In this document: piece by piece, positions 1 through 10,726 of the stretch
Layout: every line of letters starts with the position of its first letter
Position numbering within the stretch: position 1 is the stretch's first letter
DNA from: Vandiemenella viatica
Taxonomy: Eukaryota > Arthropoda > Insecta > Orthoptera > Morabidae
Assembly (NCBI GenBank): GCA_031002005.1
Contig: CM061921.1
Coordinates: 176,150,935-176,214,934, forward strand
DNA length: 64,000 nt
Reading direction: 5' to 3'
Translations under genes and position numbers: made by a program
Notes under the pieces: model-generated
Told to the model about the DNA's origin: nothing
Database searches by the model: none
What the model saw: only the letters and a program-made list of their open reading frames with translations

Positions 1-405
1 TTGAATTACCAGACTGACGTACAAATTTGCAGTCAGTGTGTTTGGTATAACCACAAGAGTGCTCCTGCTGTCATAGGAAATTGCTCCCCAGACCATGACT
101 CCAGGTATAGGTCCAGTGTGTCTAGGCCGCAGACAGTTTGGTTGCAGGCGTTCCCCTGGCCTCCTTCTGACCAACACTCGGCCATCACTGGCACCAAGGC
201 AGAACCTGCTTTCATCAGAAAACACAACAGATCTCCACTCCGTCCTCCAATGAGCTCTGGCTTGACACCACTGGAGTCGCAAACGGCGATGGCTTGTAGT
301 CAGTGGAATGCACGCTACAGGGCGCCTGGCTCGGAGCTGTCCTTGAAGTAACCGATTTCTAACAGTTCGTTGTGTCACTGTGGTACCAACTGCAGCTCGA
401 ATTTC
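1..405 (-). pseudogene. Tc1-like transposase, middle part (antisense, truncated)
   Basis: Read on the minus strand this stretch is open. It gives the end of the helix-turn-helix/linker region (TVRNRLLQGQLRARRP), then the catalytic core with the first aspartate in FSDESRF, then the PGVMVWGAISYDSRS block typical of Tc1 transposases. It lacks the first DNA-binding helices and breaks off at the inversion point near 404. The second and third catalytic residues would lie off-window on this strand. It is a fragment of a cut-and-paste transposase that would bind terminal repeats and integrate at TA. Confidence 0.85.
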
Positions 406-748
406 TGTAGTGCTGCCATTCATGAACAGCATTCAAGGGGGAGTTTTTCAACAGGATAACGCTCGCCCTCATACCGCTGTTGTCTCGCAACGTGCTCTAC
501 AGAGTGTCGACATGTTACCTTGGCCTGCGAGATCACCAGATCTGTCTCCAATTGAACACGTATGGGATATCATTGGACGACAACTCCAGCATCATCCACA
601 GCCAGCACTGACCGTCCCAGTATTGACAGCACAAGTACAACAAGCATGGAACTCCATACCACAAAGTGACATTCGAAACCTGTATGACACAATGCATTCA
701 CGTTTGCAGGCTTGCATTCAAAATTCTGGAGGTTACACCGGCTATTAA
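404..748 (+). pseudogene. Tc1-like transposase C-terminal fragment
   Basis: From the inversion point the plus strand encodes the C-terminal catalytic part: FQQDNARPHTA with the second aspartate, WPARSPDLSPIEHVWD with the catalytic glutamate, and the family-typical end at a stop after GGYTGY. I count 32 residues between the second D and the E, against 34 in classical Tc1. The open frame begins upstream at 380 only because antisense sequence happens to be open; the real transposase part starts near 404. It cannot make an active enzyme alone because the first aspartate is on the other strand. Confidence 0.85.
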
Positions 749-1015
749 TTTAACAGTATTTCACATTTGAAATGCATTTTCTTGAGCTTAAATTAACCTG
801 TGATCTTGAAAATTTAATCAATTAAACATGTTAACTTGACAAATGCATTGTCCAAATTTCATTACTCTACAATAATTTTTTCTTGGTGTTGGGATTTTTT
901 TTTCCGTCTGTGTAGGTTTGACCTGTTACCAGAGTCACGAGGGGAGGAGCCTCATAGTAGATGTAGGAGTAGATAAGGTGCAGCAGGCCTTTAGGAATAG
1001 GGGCGTGGAAGGAAA

Positions 1016-1300
1016 AACTAGGAAGAAGGGATTCTGATGCTAGGCAGTAGTCACGGGAGACGTGTAGGCCCTCTTTTGCAGGATCAGTTTGGCATAAGTT
1101 ACCAGGTCACAAGTTTTTCCAAACCTAGTGTAACTTTAGGTAAAGTAATAGAAACTATAGGTTCAATTTGTAGGGGTTTCACTAAGAAGGATAGGGTAGT
1201 GGTAGTGGGAGGTGCGGGGGAATAGTATTGATTGAAATGCTAATTATAGTATAGAGAGTGACCTAAAGAAATTGTTGATGGATATAAAGAGATTCAGTAA
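1016..1300 (+). pseudogene. LINE ORF1 fragment with SGNH-type motif
   Basis: The frame from 1037 contains GSSHGRRVGPLLQ, which matches block I (G-x-S-x-x-x-G) of SGNH/GDSL hydrolases, and later VVVVGGAGE. In arthropod CR1-like LINEs such a domain lies in the first ORF, next to a coiled coil and zinc finger. A stop just after GGAGE and more downstream show decay; beyond it the text still reads like the family (SIESDLKKLL). The domain is thought to act on lipids or RNP handling, but its role in retrotransposition is not settled. Confidence 0.65.
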
Positions 1301-1349
1301 ACTAGTGCCCAGAATTGAAGGGGGAAATAGATAAAATTATAAAAAAAAG

Positions 1350-3598
1350 CACAAATTTTGGACCTGAAAAGATGTTTAAAGGTTAATTTTATTAAATTGA
1401 AGAATGGCACAAGTACAGTGGAGACGAAATTGGAAGAATCCAAGGAAATAATAAAAAAGGGTGAAGAAATGTTTATTCCAAAACAGAAAATAAAGATAAG
1501 TACAGAACCTACATACTGTAACAGGGAAGTGAGGGGCTTAAAGAGGTTGTTGAGACGAGAACGTGACTGAGTTAAGAAACAGCAAGGCAGTAGGGAAGTC
1601 TTCAAACTAACCTAGGAATTAATAATGTCAAAGAAACTAGAAAAGGATGAGTTTATGAATAATATTATTTGTGCAGGGGGACCACTAACTGCTGCATCTA
1701 GAAATTTCTATAGCTATATCACGAAACTGAGGGGAAGAGAGGGTGTTGAGACAATTATAGATGAGTATGGAGAAGAAGTAACTGAGGATTTAAAAAAGGC
1801 AGAGCTATTAAGTAACTGGTTCAGTGATATTACTAGGGCAATAATTCAGGAACGATAGGGGTTATATCAGAAAACAGTTGGAGATGAGCAGATTAGAAAA
1901 TTTGAAATTAAATATTAAGATATCATGAAGGAACTAAGGAATCTAAAAAAGCGTAAAGGGGCTGGTGTGAATAATATCACTACAGATGTCATAAAGATAA
2001 CAGGATTTGACATTGTACCTTATGTTGAAACATTATTTGAGTGTGGATACGTGTTATTTACCAGATGGCTGGAAAAGTGCGATAGTAGTACCGGCCCATA
2101 AAGGAGGAGTGACAAACAGGGTTGAAAACTATAGGCCAATGAGCTTGACATCAGTGGTAGGTAAATTAATGGAGAGATTAATATACAACTGTATCAGACG
2201 TTTCTATGAGGAACGAAAGTGGCTTTCAAGGGTTTTCAAGTCAGCAACATGACTTTAGACAAGGATATTCATGCGAATCTCAGTTGGTAGATATTTCTGA
2301 TGAAATGGACAGGGGAGGTCAAGATGATAGTGTAGCGCTGGATCTTTCAAAGGCTTTTGACAGAGTAAGCCATAAAATGGTGCTAAATAAGATAAATACT
2401 ATTGGAGGTGATTTGGTGGGTAGAAAACTTCGTAAAGGATAGAAAGCAAAAAGTTAGGGTAGGAAATGCATTATCAAAAGAAGTAGGAGTGGACATGAGA
2501 GTTCCTCAGGGTAATGTATTGGGACCATTGATATTCGTTATTCTAATGTATGATTGTGTTTATGGTTTACTGTCAGAAGTTGGATTGTTTGCAGATGACA
2601 TAATGTTATATAAAAGGATCAAATCAATATAAGACTGTAAACAGCTGCAGGGTGATTTAGATAGGATAACTAGCTGGGTGAGTAATCATGGGATGAAGAT
2701 AAATGCAAAGAAGAGCCAACTTATTAGGTTCTCAAACAAAAAGCTAAACGTTGATTATGATTATAAAGTGGGGAAGGAGCTGCTTATTGAAGACTCGAAA
2801 TGTAAATACTTCGCCATAACATTTGATAGAAGACTTAAGTGGGCAGGACACATTGGACCGAGCGTGGTGGTGTAACGGATAGCGTTCTGGCCTCGCATTC
2901 GGGAGGACGGCGGTTCGAATCCCCGTCCGGGCATCCAGATTTGGGTTTTCCATGGTTTCCCCAAATCACTCCAGGCGAATGCCGGGATGCTTCCTTCAAA
3001 AGGCCATGGCCGAATTCCTTCCCATTCCTTGCCCCCATCCTTTCCCGTCTCTAAAGACCACGTTGTTAAAAAGGGACGTTAAACTGTTACAAAAAAAAAA
3101 GGACACATTGGACAGGCAGTAGGGAAAGGGTTGAAAATCCTACACCAATTGGAAAGAGTGATGAGGGGATGCACTAGAGAAGTAAAGGAATCGCGGTACA
3201 AAACTTTGGTCAGACCACTGCTGGAATATGGTGGTGTAGTATGGGACCCACATTTTAGGTATCAAATACAGGAGTTTATGCAGAGAAGGGCTGCCAGATT
3301 TGTCTTTGGAAATTACCGCAAAACACAATCGGTAACTAATATGACAAAGGAGCTGGAGTGGGATTCATTGGAGGATAGAAGGAGGGTGAAGAGATTAGTG
3401 GGAGTGCACAAGGCCTATTTTGGTGATAAAGAATCGAAAGATATTAGTGGGAAAATTAGAAGACGTGCGAGGAAGGATAAAGACCACGACCACATGCTGG
3501 CACTTGATTTTAGGCATAAGGGTATGGGAAAATTTTCTTTCGTAGGAAAGGGTGTAAGGGATTGGAATAAATTACCAAGAGAAATGATGAATAATTGA
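1350..3598 (+). pseudogene. LINE ORF2 remnant: reverse transcriptase and C-terminal region
   Basis: Pieces in several frames line up in order. They are a linker (1358-1858), RT fingers with NYRPMSLTSVVGKLMERLI (2007-2200), the palm with ALDLSKAFDRVSHKM (2330-2380) and MRVPQGNVLGPLIFVILMYD (about 2490-2550), the catalytic box GLFADDIMLY (2586-2615), the thumb SKCKYFAITFDRRLKWAGHI (2795-2855), and after the SINE the tail from 3131 to 3598 (LEYGGVVWDPHFRYQIQ). FADD is intact, but at least five frameshifts or stops make the gene dead. No endonuclease domain remains. Confidence 0.88.
2859..3100 (+). mobile_element. tRNA-derived SINE (family 1, long-tail subtype)
   Basis: The head carries RNA polymerase III boxes: A box TGGTGTAACGGATAGC near 2869 and B box GGTTCGAATCC near 2912. 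The body ends in AAAGGGACGTTAAACTGTTAC plus ten A. It is flanked by a perfect 13-bp target duplication GGACACATTGGAC (2846-2858 and 3101-3113). Removing the insert restores the LINE reading frame. The tail differs from most other copies in the window (see 25182-25453). Confidence 0.95.
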
Positions 3599-3725
3599 CC
3601 AAAAACAATTAAAGAATTTAAAGTAAAAATTAGTAGACGGCAAAAGTAGGTAGGAAGAGGAAAGAAGAAAGATGAGTGTGTAGGGCGCGTGTGCTCCATC
3701 GCAGTTTATCAATTATTGTTATTAT

Positions 3726-4269
3726 TATTTCCAAAGAAAGCTGGAAAAAAGTGGATATACAAAAATTATTCTCAAATTACAGGGTTCCGTCCTGTCACAT
3801 TTCATTTAGACTCACCTTTCTGTTACAGACAGCAAGACCCCTAGAGGTTTAAATTTCTGATTCTATAACGTGCACGCAATATGAAAAATCCATACACTGG
3901 GAAGTTCTTATTTCCAAAAGAACTTCAACGAATGAATGATCCGTGAGATATTTTAATAGATGTGTTTTGCACATTGTGAGTGTTATCCGCCTCGGCTCAG
4001 AGACACAAACCAGGCAACTGAGTGTCGAGCCTCAGACGCGGGGAAACACAAAACTACTTACATGAATTAATAATATTTTTATTCGTTTAATTTAACCATG
4101 TTGATGAAGAAGTCAGTAGGGTACTGACTGAACAAATAATGGTGGCTACTACTGTTTCAATAATTAACAACCTCAGTGTGTCGCTCTGAAACTCCAGCCT
4201 GTCACGAGTAAATAATACGATCTGGAGCCCTTCTCAAGCTGTTAGCATTGCAGTGTTTTTTCTTAATGA
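3726..4269. other. AT-rich upstream DNA, no gene seen
   Basis: No coding potential, RNA gene or recognisable repeat is seen. A short palindromic cluster of GCCTC/GAGGC words lies around 3990-4040, with no assigned meaning. Confidence 0.5.
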
Positions 4270-4745
4270 TATCCGCAGCCAAAATGTTTAAGGTAGCGGG
4301 CCAATTGCCGACAGGTTAAGCATTTTTTTCCATTTTCGAAGCCACTAACCATACTATTTAATAATTATGCATTTTAAAGCTATTTTATACATCATAAATA
4401 TTTCTAATACAGTATGTATAACAGTTACCGGTAAGGTATAAGTATAAACGTTTATATATGAAATAAAAACATAAAACTCTGCATTTGCACCTATAGTACC
4501 TCCAATACGATGTGCTCCTAAATTTTACATATTTTGTACTATAGTCTATACCCTTTCCATAACCCTAAAATAACATCAAGGTCAAAAACAAACAAGAGCT
4601 AATGGCCATAGATCAATAGGAAAGTAGACAGGATGGCCCAAGTGGAAACAATTCCAAATTCAAATGAGATCCAATGGGCGCCAATCTAGGCCCCAGAAGT
4701 CTTGACCCCTGGGGGATACTGTAGACTCGGAGAAAAAAAAAAAAT
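4270..4745 (+). repeat. Unclassified dispersed repeat U1, copy a
   Basis: This block shares many ordered words with 16880-17440: CCAATTG.CGAC, CATACTATTTAATAATTATGC, CCCTAAAATAACATCAAGGT, GATCAATAGGAAAGT and AAGTGGAAACAATTCC. No ORF, tRNA head or terminal repeat is evident in either copy. Age and type are unknown. Confidence 0.65.
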
Positions 4746-5214
4746 CATATTAATAGATTTCATCACAAAAATAAAAAGTCACCTCAAGATTTTCCTTTGT
4801 TATTTCTGTACTAAGCTAGAGAAGGATTTCATAATCTGCATACGATTTGATATATTTAACAACGGGCTCCTAAATGTGTCAATTTTAAGGTCCTAGCAGT
4901 GCACAGAGCTTATCAATAACAGAAATAATATTCTCGCTTAAACTATGAATGCATACTTATATTTATTTCATCGGGATCATATTTACACATTCACTTTCAG
5001 TAGAAAGTAAAGCAAAATTACTTTAACTGAAAGCTAAAGTACTTTCTGACGTTACAATTTTGGTGACAAGATACGAACTAATCACCACCGACAGACGAGA
5101 CCATCACCGTTCAAACTGACGAGTAAATCTGACAGAGTTCCTGATATTACGCGCGATTTCCTGAATCATCGTAGTTCCTTAAATTCGAACTTGACATAAT
5201 TTGATGTCGACAAT
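4746..5214. other. No gene seen
   Basis: AT-rich sequence with only a low-complexity A run at 4733-4743 on its border. Confidence 0.4.
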
Positions 5215-5690
5215 AGGCGCGCGCCTACCTCACGAGACAATGATATCGTATCTTCCTTGCTGTAAGAAAACAATAGCTTTGACTGATGCCCAGGTTCACA
5301 AGCCGATACATTTTTTTCTCAGTTCAGTTATTGATATGGTCGATTCCGTAAAGTATTTGGGCGTAACAGTACAAAACAACATGAAATGGGACTTGCACAT
5401 TATTTCAGTCGCAGCTTGAGCTAATTGTAGGCGGCGATTCCTAAGTCAAAGCTTGAAAAATTGTAACGCACAAACAAAAGATGTAGCATACAAAACTCTC
5501 GCGTGTGCACGTTTGGAATGCTGTTGTGCCGTTTTGGATCCATTTCGCAGAGGATTGACTGACAGTATAGAGAAAGTACAGAGAAGAAACACTCGATTCG
5601 TGACTGCTTGCGACAGTCTTTATGAAAGCGTGTCAGAATTGGCGATGGCGAATAGAGATAAACACTGCCAAAACCCAAGCAATAATACTA
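5215..5690 (+). pseudogene. LINE reverse transcriptase thumb/C-terminal fragment
   Basis: Two frames carry the family wording of jockey/CR1-type RTs: VDSVKYLGVTVQNNMKWDLH (5341-5400) and, after a frameshift near 5420, NCNAQTKDVAYKTLACARLE (5460-5520), DPFRRGL and IEKVQRRNTRFVT. The catalytic part of the RT is absent. It is an old 5'-truncated LINE copy, distinct in sequence from the 0.9-3.7 kb LINE. Confidence 0.75.
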
Positions 5691-6070
5691 ACTAGAAGGA
5701 CGGGACCACGCCTGTGGATACTATACGACGTCTAAATCCGTACGCCACCTCGGAGTGGCACTGGATTCCAGGCTTAGTTGGAGGGCGCACATGCTCCAGC
5801 GCCAGACTACAAGCTCTCCGCGTCCATAGCTGTACGAATCTGGTATGGTATGGCCAATACTAGAATGCGCCTGCATCAACCTCAATAGACTCCAAACTAT
5901 CCAGAATCGATCCTTGAAGAGATGCCATCAGATCTGAGATCTGCCACGTTCTGTGACGATGTCTAGACATCTGCACGTGGTTTGACCGTCCTTCAAGACC
6001 TTTGTAATTGGTTTTCCGCACTTGAGCCACGTATCGCCGCTATCGTGACTCCCTGTGACGTCATCAGACG
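5690..6070 (+). pseudogene. Second LINE RT C-terminal fragment (jockey-like)
   Basis: Immediately after the previous fragment the text KTQAIILTR/RTG (5668-5705) and then TSEWHWIPGLVGG (about 5750-5790) resembles the region after the RT catalytic box in jockey-type LINEs, where KT.AI.FTRR is usual. Several stops and frame changes follow. It may be part of the same old insertion or an adjacent one. Identification is weaker than for its neighbour. Confidence 0.45.
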
Positions 6071-6284
6071 GCATTCAGTGTTTTGGCTCATGTGTTTATT
6101 GCATCTAGTTGTAGTCCAGCGTATGAAAGAGTTGTAGATGTTGTTGGACTTTCAATTTCCTATTCCTCTTTTTAGGCTCCGTTTATTAGTAAAATCCTGT
6201 GCTTGTAATGACCTGGTGACTGGATTTCTTATCGGCTGCGAAATCCGCCCCAGCCGTAGCTTCATAGACTAACCCGGTATTCCA

Positions 6285-6470
6285 TCCTGGTATAGGGGAC
6301 CTACAGTTTAACGTGGAATCCGAAACCACGTTCTTCACAGAGGTGAACGTCAGGTTAAGGGCCTATGAAAACACCAGCGAAGAAAGAGATTCGAACGGGG
6401 GACCTTTCGATCTCCTGTCACTGAGCCACCAGAGCGCTCTCCGCTCCGTCGAAACGATTGTTTATCTCTA
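6285..6470 (-). mobile_element. tRNA-derived SINE fragment with shared core
   Basis: On the minus strand a tRNA-like head (A box TGGTGGCTCAGTG, B box GTTCGAATCTC) is followed by the core GGATTCCACGTTAAACTGTA. The same core occurs in the SINE at 61180-61448, which has a different head. No clear TSD is seen. Confidence 0.7.
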
Positions 6471-7554
6471 TATTCAACATCATCAGACTCTGATGTTAAA
6501 TGCTAATTTAAAATTCCACATAACTACGAAGAATTTTAATGTTTTTATTATATCTATTACAAAGGAAAATGGGCATTACTGAAGATATCGATACCACTAG
6601 AACTACGGTGGTCACTAGCAAGACGTATTATCTGCCAGCAGTAATTTTGTAATATGACCTGGACCAGTTTGACACCACTGGAACTTTCAGAAGTAGCATG
6701 ACATCGCTTGAAATATTTCGAAAAGTAGTTTTGAGCCAGGGTGTACTCCAGTCGTATTACCACCTACCGGTAAAAATAAATCATCTTGCGATTGACTACC
6801 GCAGAATTATGACGTCCTTACTACCCAGTGGTATCGCTATCACCAGTAATCCCGGAAAATTAAAATTGTAGAAATAAGTATCAGAAAATGAACATTACTG
6901 TGTCCAGCATGGTGAAGCTTCATTACGCTCGGCGATACTGCTGAATAACTCAAAATACCTCGAACTTTAAGAAACATAGCTACGAACTTTAAGAATTCAT
7001 TACACATGTGTCGTTCGAAACCTCTACAGAAATTAAATAGCTATAAGATAATCGGGAGTAACTGGATGAGTACGTAAATACATTCCTCCAATTCCAGATG
7101 GAAACCAACAAGCTGTGATCTGGCGCAACAGGACGGAAGGCTTATTAATCAAATATTGTCGGGCTTCCAATCACGCTCATGAGTCGTTTCTATCTACTGG
7201 ATTAAAATGAGAAAAAAAACCTTTCTGAATTGGCTGGAAATCGGATAATATATTAGAAGTAAGTGTTAAGGCTTTCTAAACCACAATTTGTAGCAAATAT
7301 TCGACTACAGAGAAGAAGCATATTGGTGGCTGAGGCGGGGGAATTCAGTAATAATGGAAGTATGTAGCCTTAGAAAATTATCCCTCTTAGTAAACATTCA
7401 ATTCTCTTTCTTACAAAACAATATTACTTAAGAAAATTAACTAAAAATTTGGAGCAAACGTAAATAAGTACGTAGAGTAGTTTGTTGGCATTATTGTTTT
7501 TAATCAGGAGTCTGATTGGTCGCCAAATTCATTTAGATACAGTAACCAGCCCGG
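6471..7554. other. AT-rich DNA, no gene seen
   Basis: Only short chance ORFs are present. No repeat or RNA is recognised. Confidence 0.4.
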
Positions 7555-7733
7555 TACGTGAGCATTCGGGAGGAGACGGGTTCGAATCCCTGTCCGGGCA
7601 TCCAGATTTTGGGTTTCCATGGTTTCCTGAAATCACTCCAGGTGAATGCGGGGATGGTTACTTCAAAAGGCCTCGTTATTGTTCACCGTTTTTTCCCGCC
7701 TCATGACTTCGAAGTCAACGAGGCGTAAAGACA
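7555..7733 (+). mobile_element. SINE family 1, 5'-truncated copy
   Basis: It retains the B-box end of the tRNA head (GGGTTCGAATCCCTGTCCGG), the shared body (CCATGGTTTCC, AATCACTCCAGG) and the usual 3' end ACGAGGCGTAAAG. The A box is missing or scrambled. The tail has lost its A run. Confidence 0.85.
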
Positions 7734-10429
7734 AATGTACATACATTAAAGATATTTGCTGAAAGACAGGAGATTAGTTAATTCGATGCCGGTTGGAGAA
7801 AAGAATTTTCGTTGCCCTTTGTTAGCTGAACAGTTCCTAGTAATCAGATTATATGTACAAGTCCTGGCTCAAATCCCATGGAATGAGGTCGATATTGTGT
7901 ATTCGTCGGATATAAGCCGTACTCGGTGACAACATGATCTAGTAAGCCGGATTGGCTAGCAATACAATCAAAGTCGTCTCCGCATTCAACTCAGCTGCTC
8001 CAAAAAATACTAACACCAAAAATCGCCTGCAAATTTTCACTTTTCGTAAACAGTCTATTTCATTAAAAGATGCCAGAGTAATATAAAACGAAACTAGCTA
8101 TGTTTTCTTGCTGTAAGACAATACATTTCCGGCTCAGGAAGCGATGTATAGTAAAAACATACTTTAAAACGCTTTCCCAGTACAAAATGCTGTTACCGTT
8201 GATTGAGAGGAAAAATACACTACAAGTGTTTGGAGTCATCCTTTCTAAGCTGCACATACCTTGATATGATCAGTATAGACAGTTTCATGTACAATGCAAA
8301 TATTCCAAGCTTTTCACCATGCTGAAATGTTACCATATTTACAGTTTATTGCACATACGCATCTGATGAGGCGCGTTTAGGTGTATGTAATAGGAATTAC
8401 CTATATTCAATATAAAGCGGCACGTAAAAATTCAGTAATGGTGTTTACACGTAACATTACTTCAAGAATTTATGTGAAATGGTATGCATATCATAATGAT
8501 AAGAAATTAAAAGTTGTTCTTAATATTTATAAATAAACGGTACGTGAACTCTGCGTATAAACTTTCCCTTTCGTGTAAACTGCCAAGGAAAGAGAAACTG
8601 TAAAACGTAACGTGACAGCATAGAAAAGGAAGTATGAACTAAAAGTAACTAACACTTTAAGGGAAACTTTATAATATCCTGCGTTTATCCGTATAAATTA
8701 GGTAAAAGAATAATAAATTACGTTTCACTAGGTGGAATGTGCGGAAGAATTTTAGCCGGGATGTATGGTTCCACTGAAAGACGAAACAATTCCCTCATAC
8801 ATATGATTTACCTCTTTTTCATAATGACAATGAAGACCCGCAAAGAAATGAATGCTGGAAATGTAAGGTTCAAATCAGGTTTGTCAAATACAGACAACAG
8901 AGGTACAGGTGTACGAACAAAATTCTGATTACAGTTTATTCGTGTCTTCGCTGCAGTGGACGATAATTTAATCTACATTTTTTAAATTTTCCTATTACAC
9001 TGCTTGGGGTAACGAATGCTGACTCTCATAAGTTATACTGCTGTTTTTATTTTTACAATATTTTGAAAATATCTTCTGAACTGTTAAATTAATGAAGAGA
9101 CAGCTTCCTGGAAAAACAATATCATGTTCACAATATATAAAAGCTTTACTGTAAAAACTATCCGAAAATTGTTTCATTGGCGTGCTTCAGGAACAGTTGG
9201 TCCTTTACTACGATAACACACATATTCATTGAAACTAAACATCGGTGAGTCACGCTCCTATTTTTTAGATTAATTTTATTATACACTCTAACTGACTGCA
9301 GAGCAAATATTAATGAAATAGGTAACTGTTGCTATTTAAATGTGTTATTGGGTCGATCGACATTTTTTGACGGCAAAATAAATGTCGTTGTTATATTTAA
9401 AGATGAGCAGTATGACAAGTTTATTAACCAAATACGAAAGGCGATCAAAACTGTACGTTAATAAAACTGAGGTCATTCTTAAGTAACAAGAAAATACTAA
9501 GTTACATGAGTTAAGTAGAGCTGGAAGAGTTTCTCAGGTTCAGAGCGTGTTTATCACGTGCAGCCTCTATGCATTTTGGGGCAAATCAACGATTAACAAC
9601 CGTTTATTTCCATTACGGACATTGTTTTACAGTAGTTTCTTTTGCAGTCACACGTTCTAACTTCTCAATCGCTAAACTTAAGAACCATAAACGGGGTTCA
9701 ACGTTGTTCCGGAAATCAGGTTGCTGCCACGGGTAGCTGGAACCCATAACCAATGCGTGATTGATGATAAAAATGTACACAAGGAAATAGTCAAGGTTTC
9801 TGAATGCGTTTGATATTGGTGCAGTTACGGGAGCCCCGAACAGGGACAACAATACACACAGCTAAGACTAATCGTAGTCATAATAATGTAAAACCAACAA
9901 TTAGATGCCGCTTGAAATGTTTGTTGCATTCCAAAATTTTATTAGATGCAGAAGAACTGAAACGCATTTAACACTGTTATGGTAACCTAATGTCAGACTT
10001 AGGACACACAAGCATCAATAAAATAAATTCTGAACGAAAAGGGGAATCTGAAGGTTCTTGTTAAATAAGAAATTATTAAATATATGAGATAGTAACTAAT
10101 ATCGTATTGTTTTCGAATAATAAACCTGAGTTTTCATTCACTTAGGTAGGCCTACAAGAACATCGCTACTCTCTCAGAAGAAAGAAGAAGAACAGTGAGG
10201 CACAAATTAGTCCACGAATTTGTTGCCGACGAAATATTTGAAACGTGTTTCTAAAGCGCCGCTTGGATGACAAACTGGCGTTACTTAATAAGATGCAGTA
10301 TCACAGGAACAGAACCTTGTGATGTCAAACAACAATATTCCTGGCTTGTATGCAGATGAATGTTTCATCCGAATACCGCTAATTCGCCGGTAAATTGCTG
10401 TTTTAGGTTGAAATCATATTCAGCCCAAT
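7734..10429. other. AT-rich upstream DNA, no gene seen
   Basis: About 2.7 kb without supported genes. It could hold distal regulatory sites of the downstream homeobox gene, but nothing specific can be named. Confidence 0.4.
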
Positions 10430-10662
10430 TTACGTCACGGTGGCAGAATAATTGCCAGGCCGTTGTTTTGCAGTGGGTGGACCAATGGCAGCTCTGTGCG
10501 TAATGCCGCCCCCACCCGACTGCGCACTCATCATTACCCCCGATAATGGTAGCAGGCAGGCGACCAATGGCGTGGCGCCACCCCGCTCCGCCACCAATGA
10601 GCGTCGACCTCGCTTCCCGCCGGCGCGGCCGCGCGACACATGGCAGAAGCGGGTCTGCAGCC
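10430..10662 (+). promoter_or_regulatory. GC-rich promoter/5' UTR region of the homeobox gene
   Basis: A sharp rise in G+C and CpG after kilobases of AT-rich DNA precedes the first coding exon. Three CCAAT motifs on the plus strand (10482-10486, 10564-10568, 10594-10598) sit 64 to 180 bp before the ATG at 10663. No TATA box is visible at a convincing spacing, so a CpG-rich TATA-less promoter is likely. The transcription start cannot be fixed from sequence. In-frame upstream ATGs at 10546, 10567 and 10597 mean part of this region might be coding. Confidence 0.6.
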
Positions 10663-10726
10663 ATGCAGCACAACAAATCCTTCCTCATCAAGGATCTCCT
10701 CGGAGATGTCCTCACACAAAGGGAAG
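10663..10726 (+). CDS. Bar-class homeobox gene, first coding exon (EH1-like motif)
   Basis: The 21 codons from the ATG give MQHNKSFLIKDLLGDVLTQR plus E, then one base before the donor G|GTAATA at 10727. SFLIKDLLGD is an Engrailed-homology-1-like motif of the type found at the N-terminus of NK-like and Bar-class homeoproteins, where it recruits Groucho co-repressors. The single leftover base (phase 1) exactly completes the codon opened by the acceptor at 55224. The ATG at 10663 has G at -3. An in-frame ATG at 10546 with a strong context would add 39 arginine- and proline-rich residues, and the choice between them is unresolved. An intermediate exon inside the intron cannot be excluded. Confidence 0.78.

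Larger units (their letters stand above)
1..912. mobile_element. Tc1-like foldback element, copy 1 (left part off-window)
   Basis: The right end reads ...CCGTCTGTG at 904-912 followed by the TA expected of a Tc1/mariner target duplication (913-914). Positions 1-405 hold transposase sequence on the minus strand, while 404-748 hold the C-terminal part of the same transposase on the plus strand. The element has therefore been rebuilt as an inverted structure rather than a normal one-direction Tc1. The terminal 160 bp are essentially the same as the ends of the element at 20567-21998. The left arm continues outside the window, so its other end and TSD cannot be seen. Confidence 0.85.
915..3725 (+). 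mobile_element. CR1/jockey-group LINE, copy 1 (decayed)
   Basis: This is a non-LTR retrotransposon remnant directly after the Tc1 end. It has an SGNH-esterase-like ORF1 piece, then the linker, reverse transcriptase and C-terminal domain of ORF2, ending near 3720 in an ATT-rich tail. The endonuclease domain expected between ORF1 and the linker is missing (about 1300-1350). A tRNA-derived SINE splits the RT region at 2859-3100. A second copy of the family sits at 53710-55060 and a short piece at 50215-50465. Clade assignment beyond CR1/jockey-like is inference from RT wording. Confidence 0.85.

Noticed and set aside
2859..2945. Possible tRNA gene
   Set aside because: Has A and B boxes but lacks a full cloverleaf, continues into SINE body and tail, and is flanked by a TSD.
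9828..9848. CCCGAACAGGGAC resembles a tRNA-Lys primer binding site of an LTR retrotransposon
   Set aside because: No LTR ending in CA next to it, no gag/pol sequence and no matching repeat downstream; a 13-base match is not enough.
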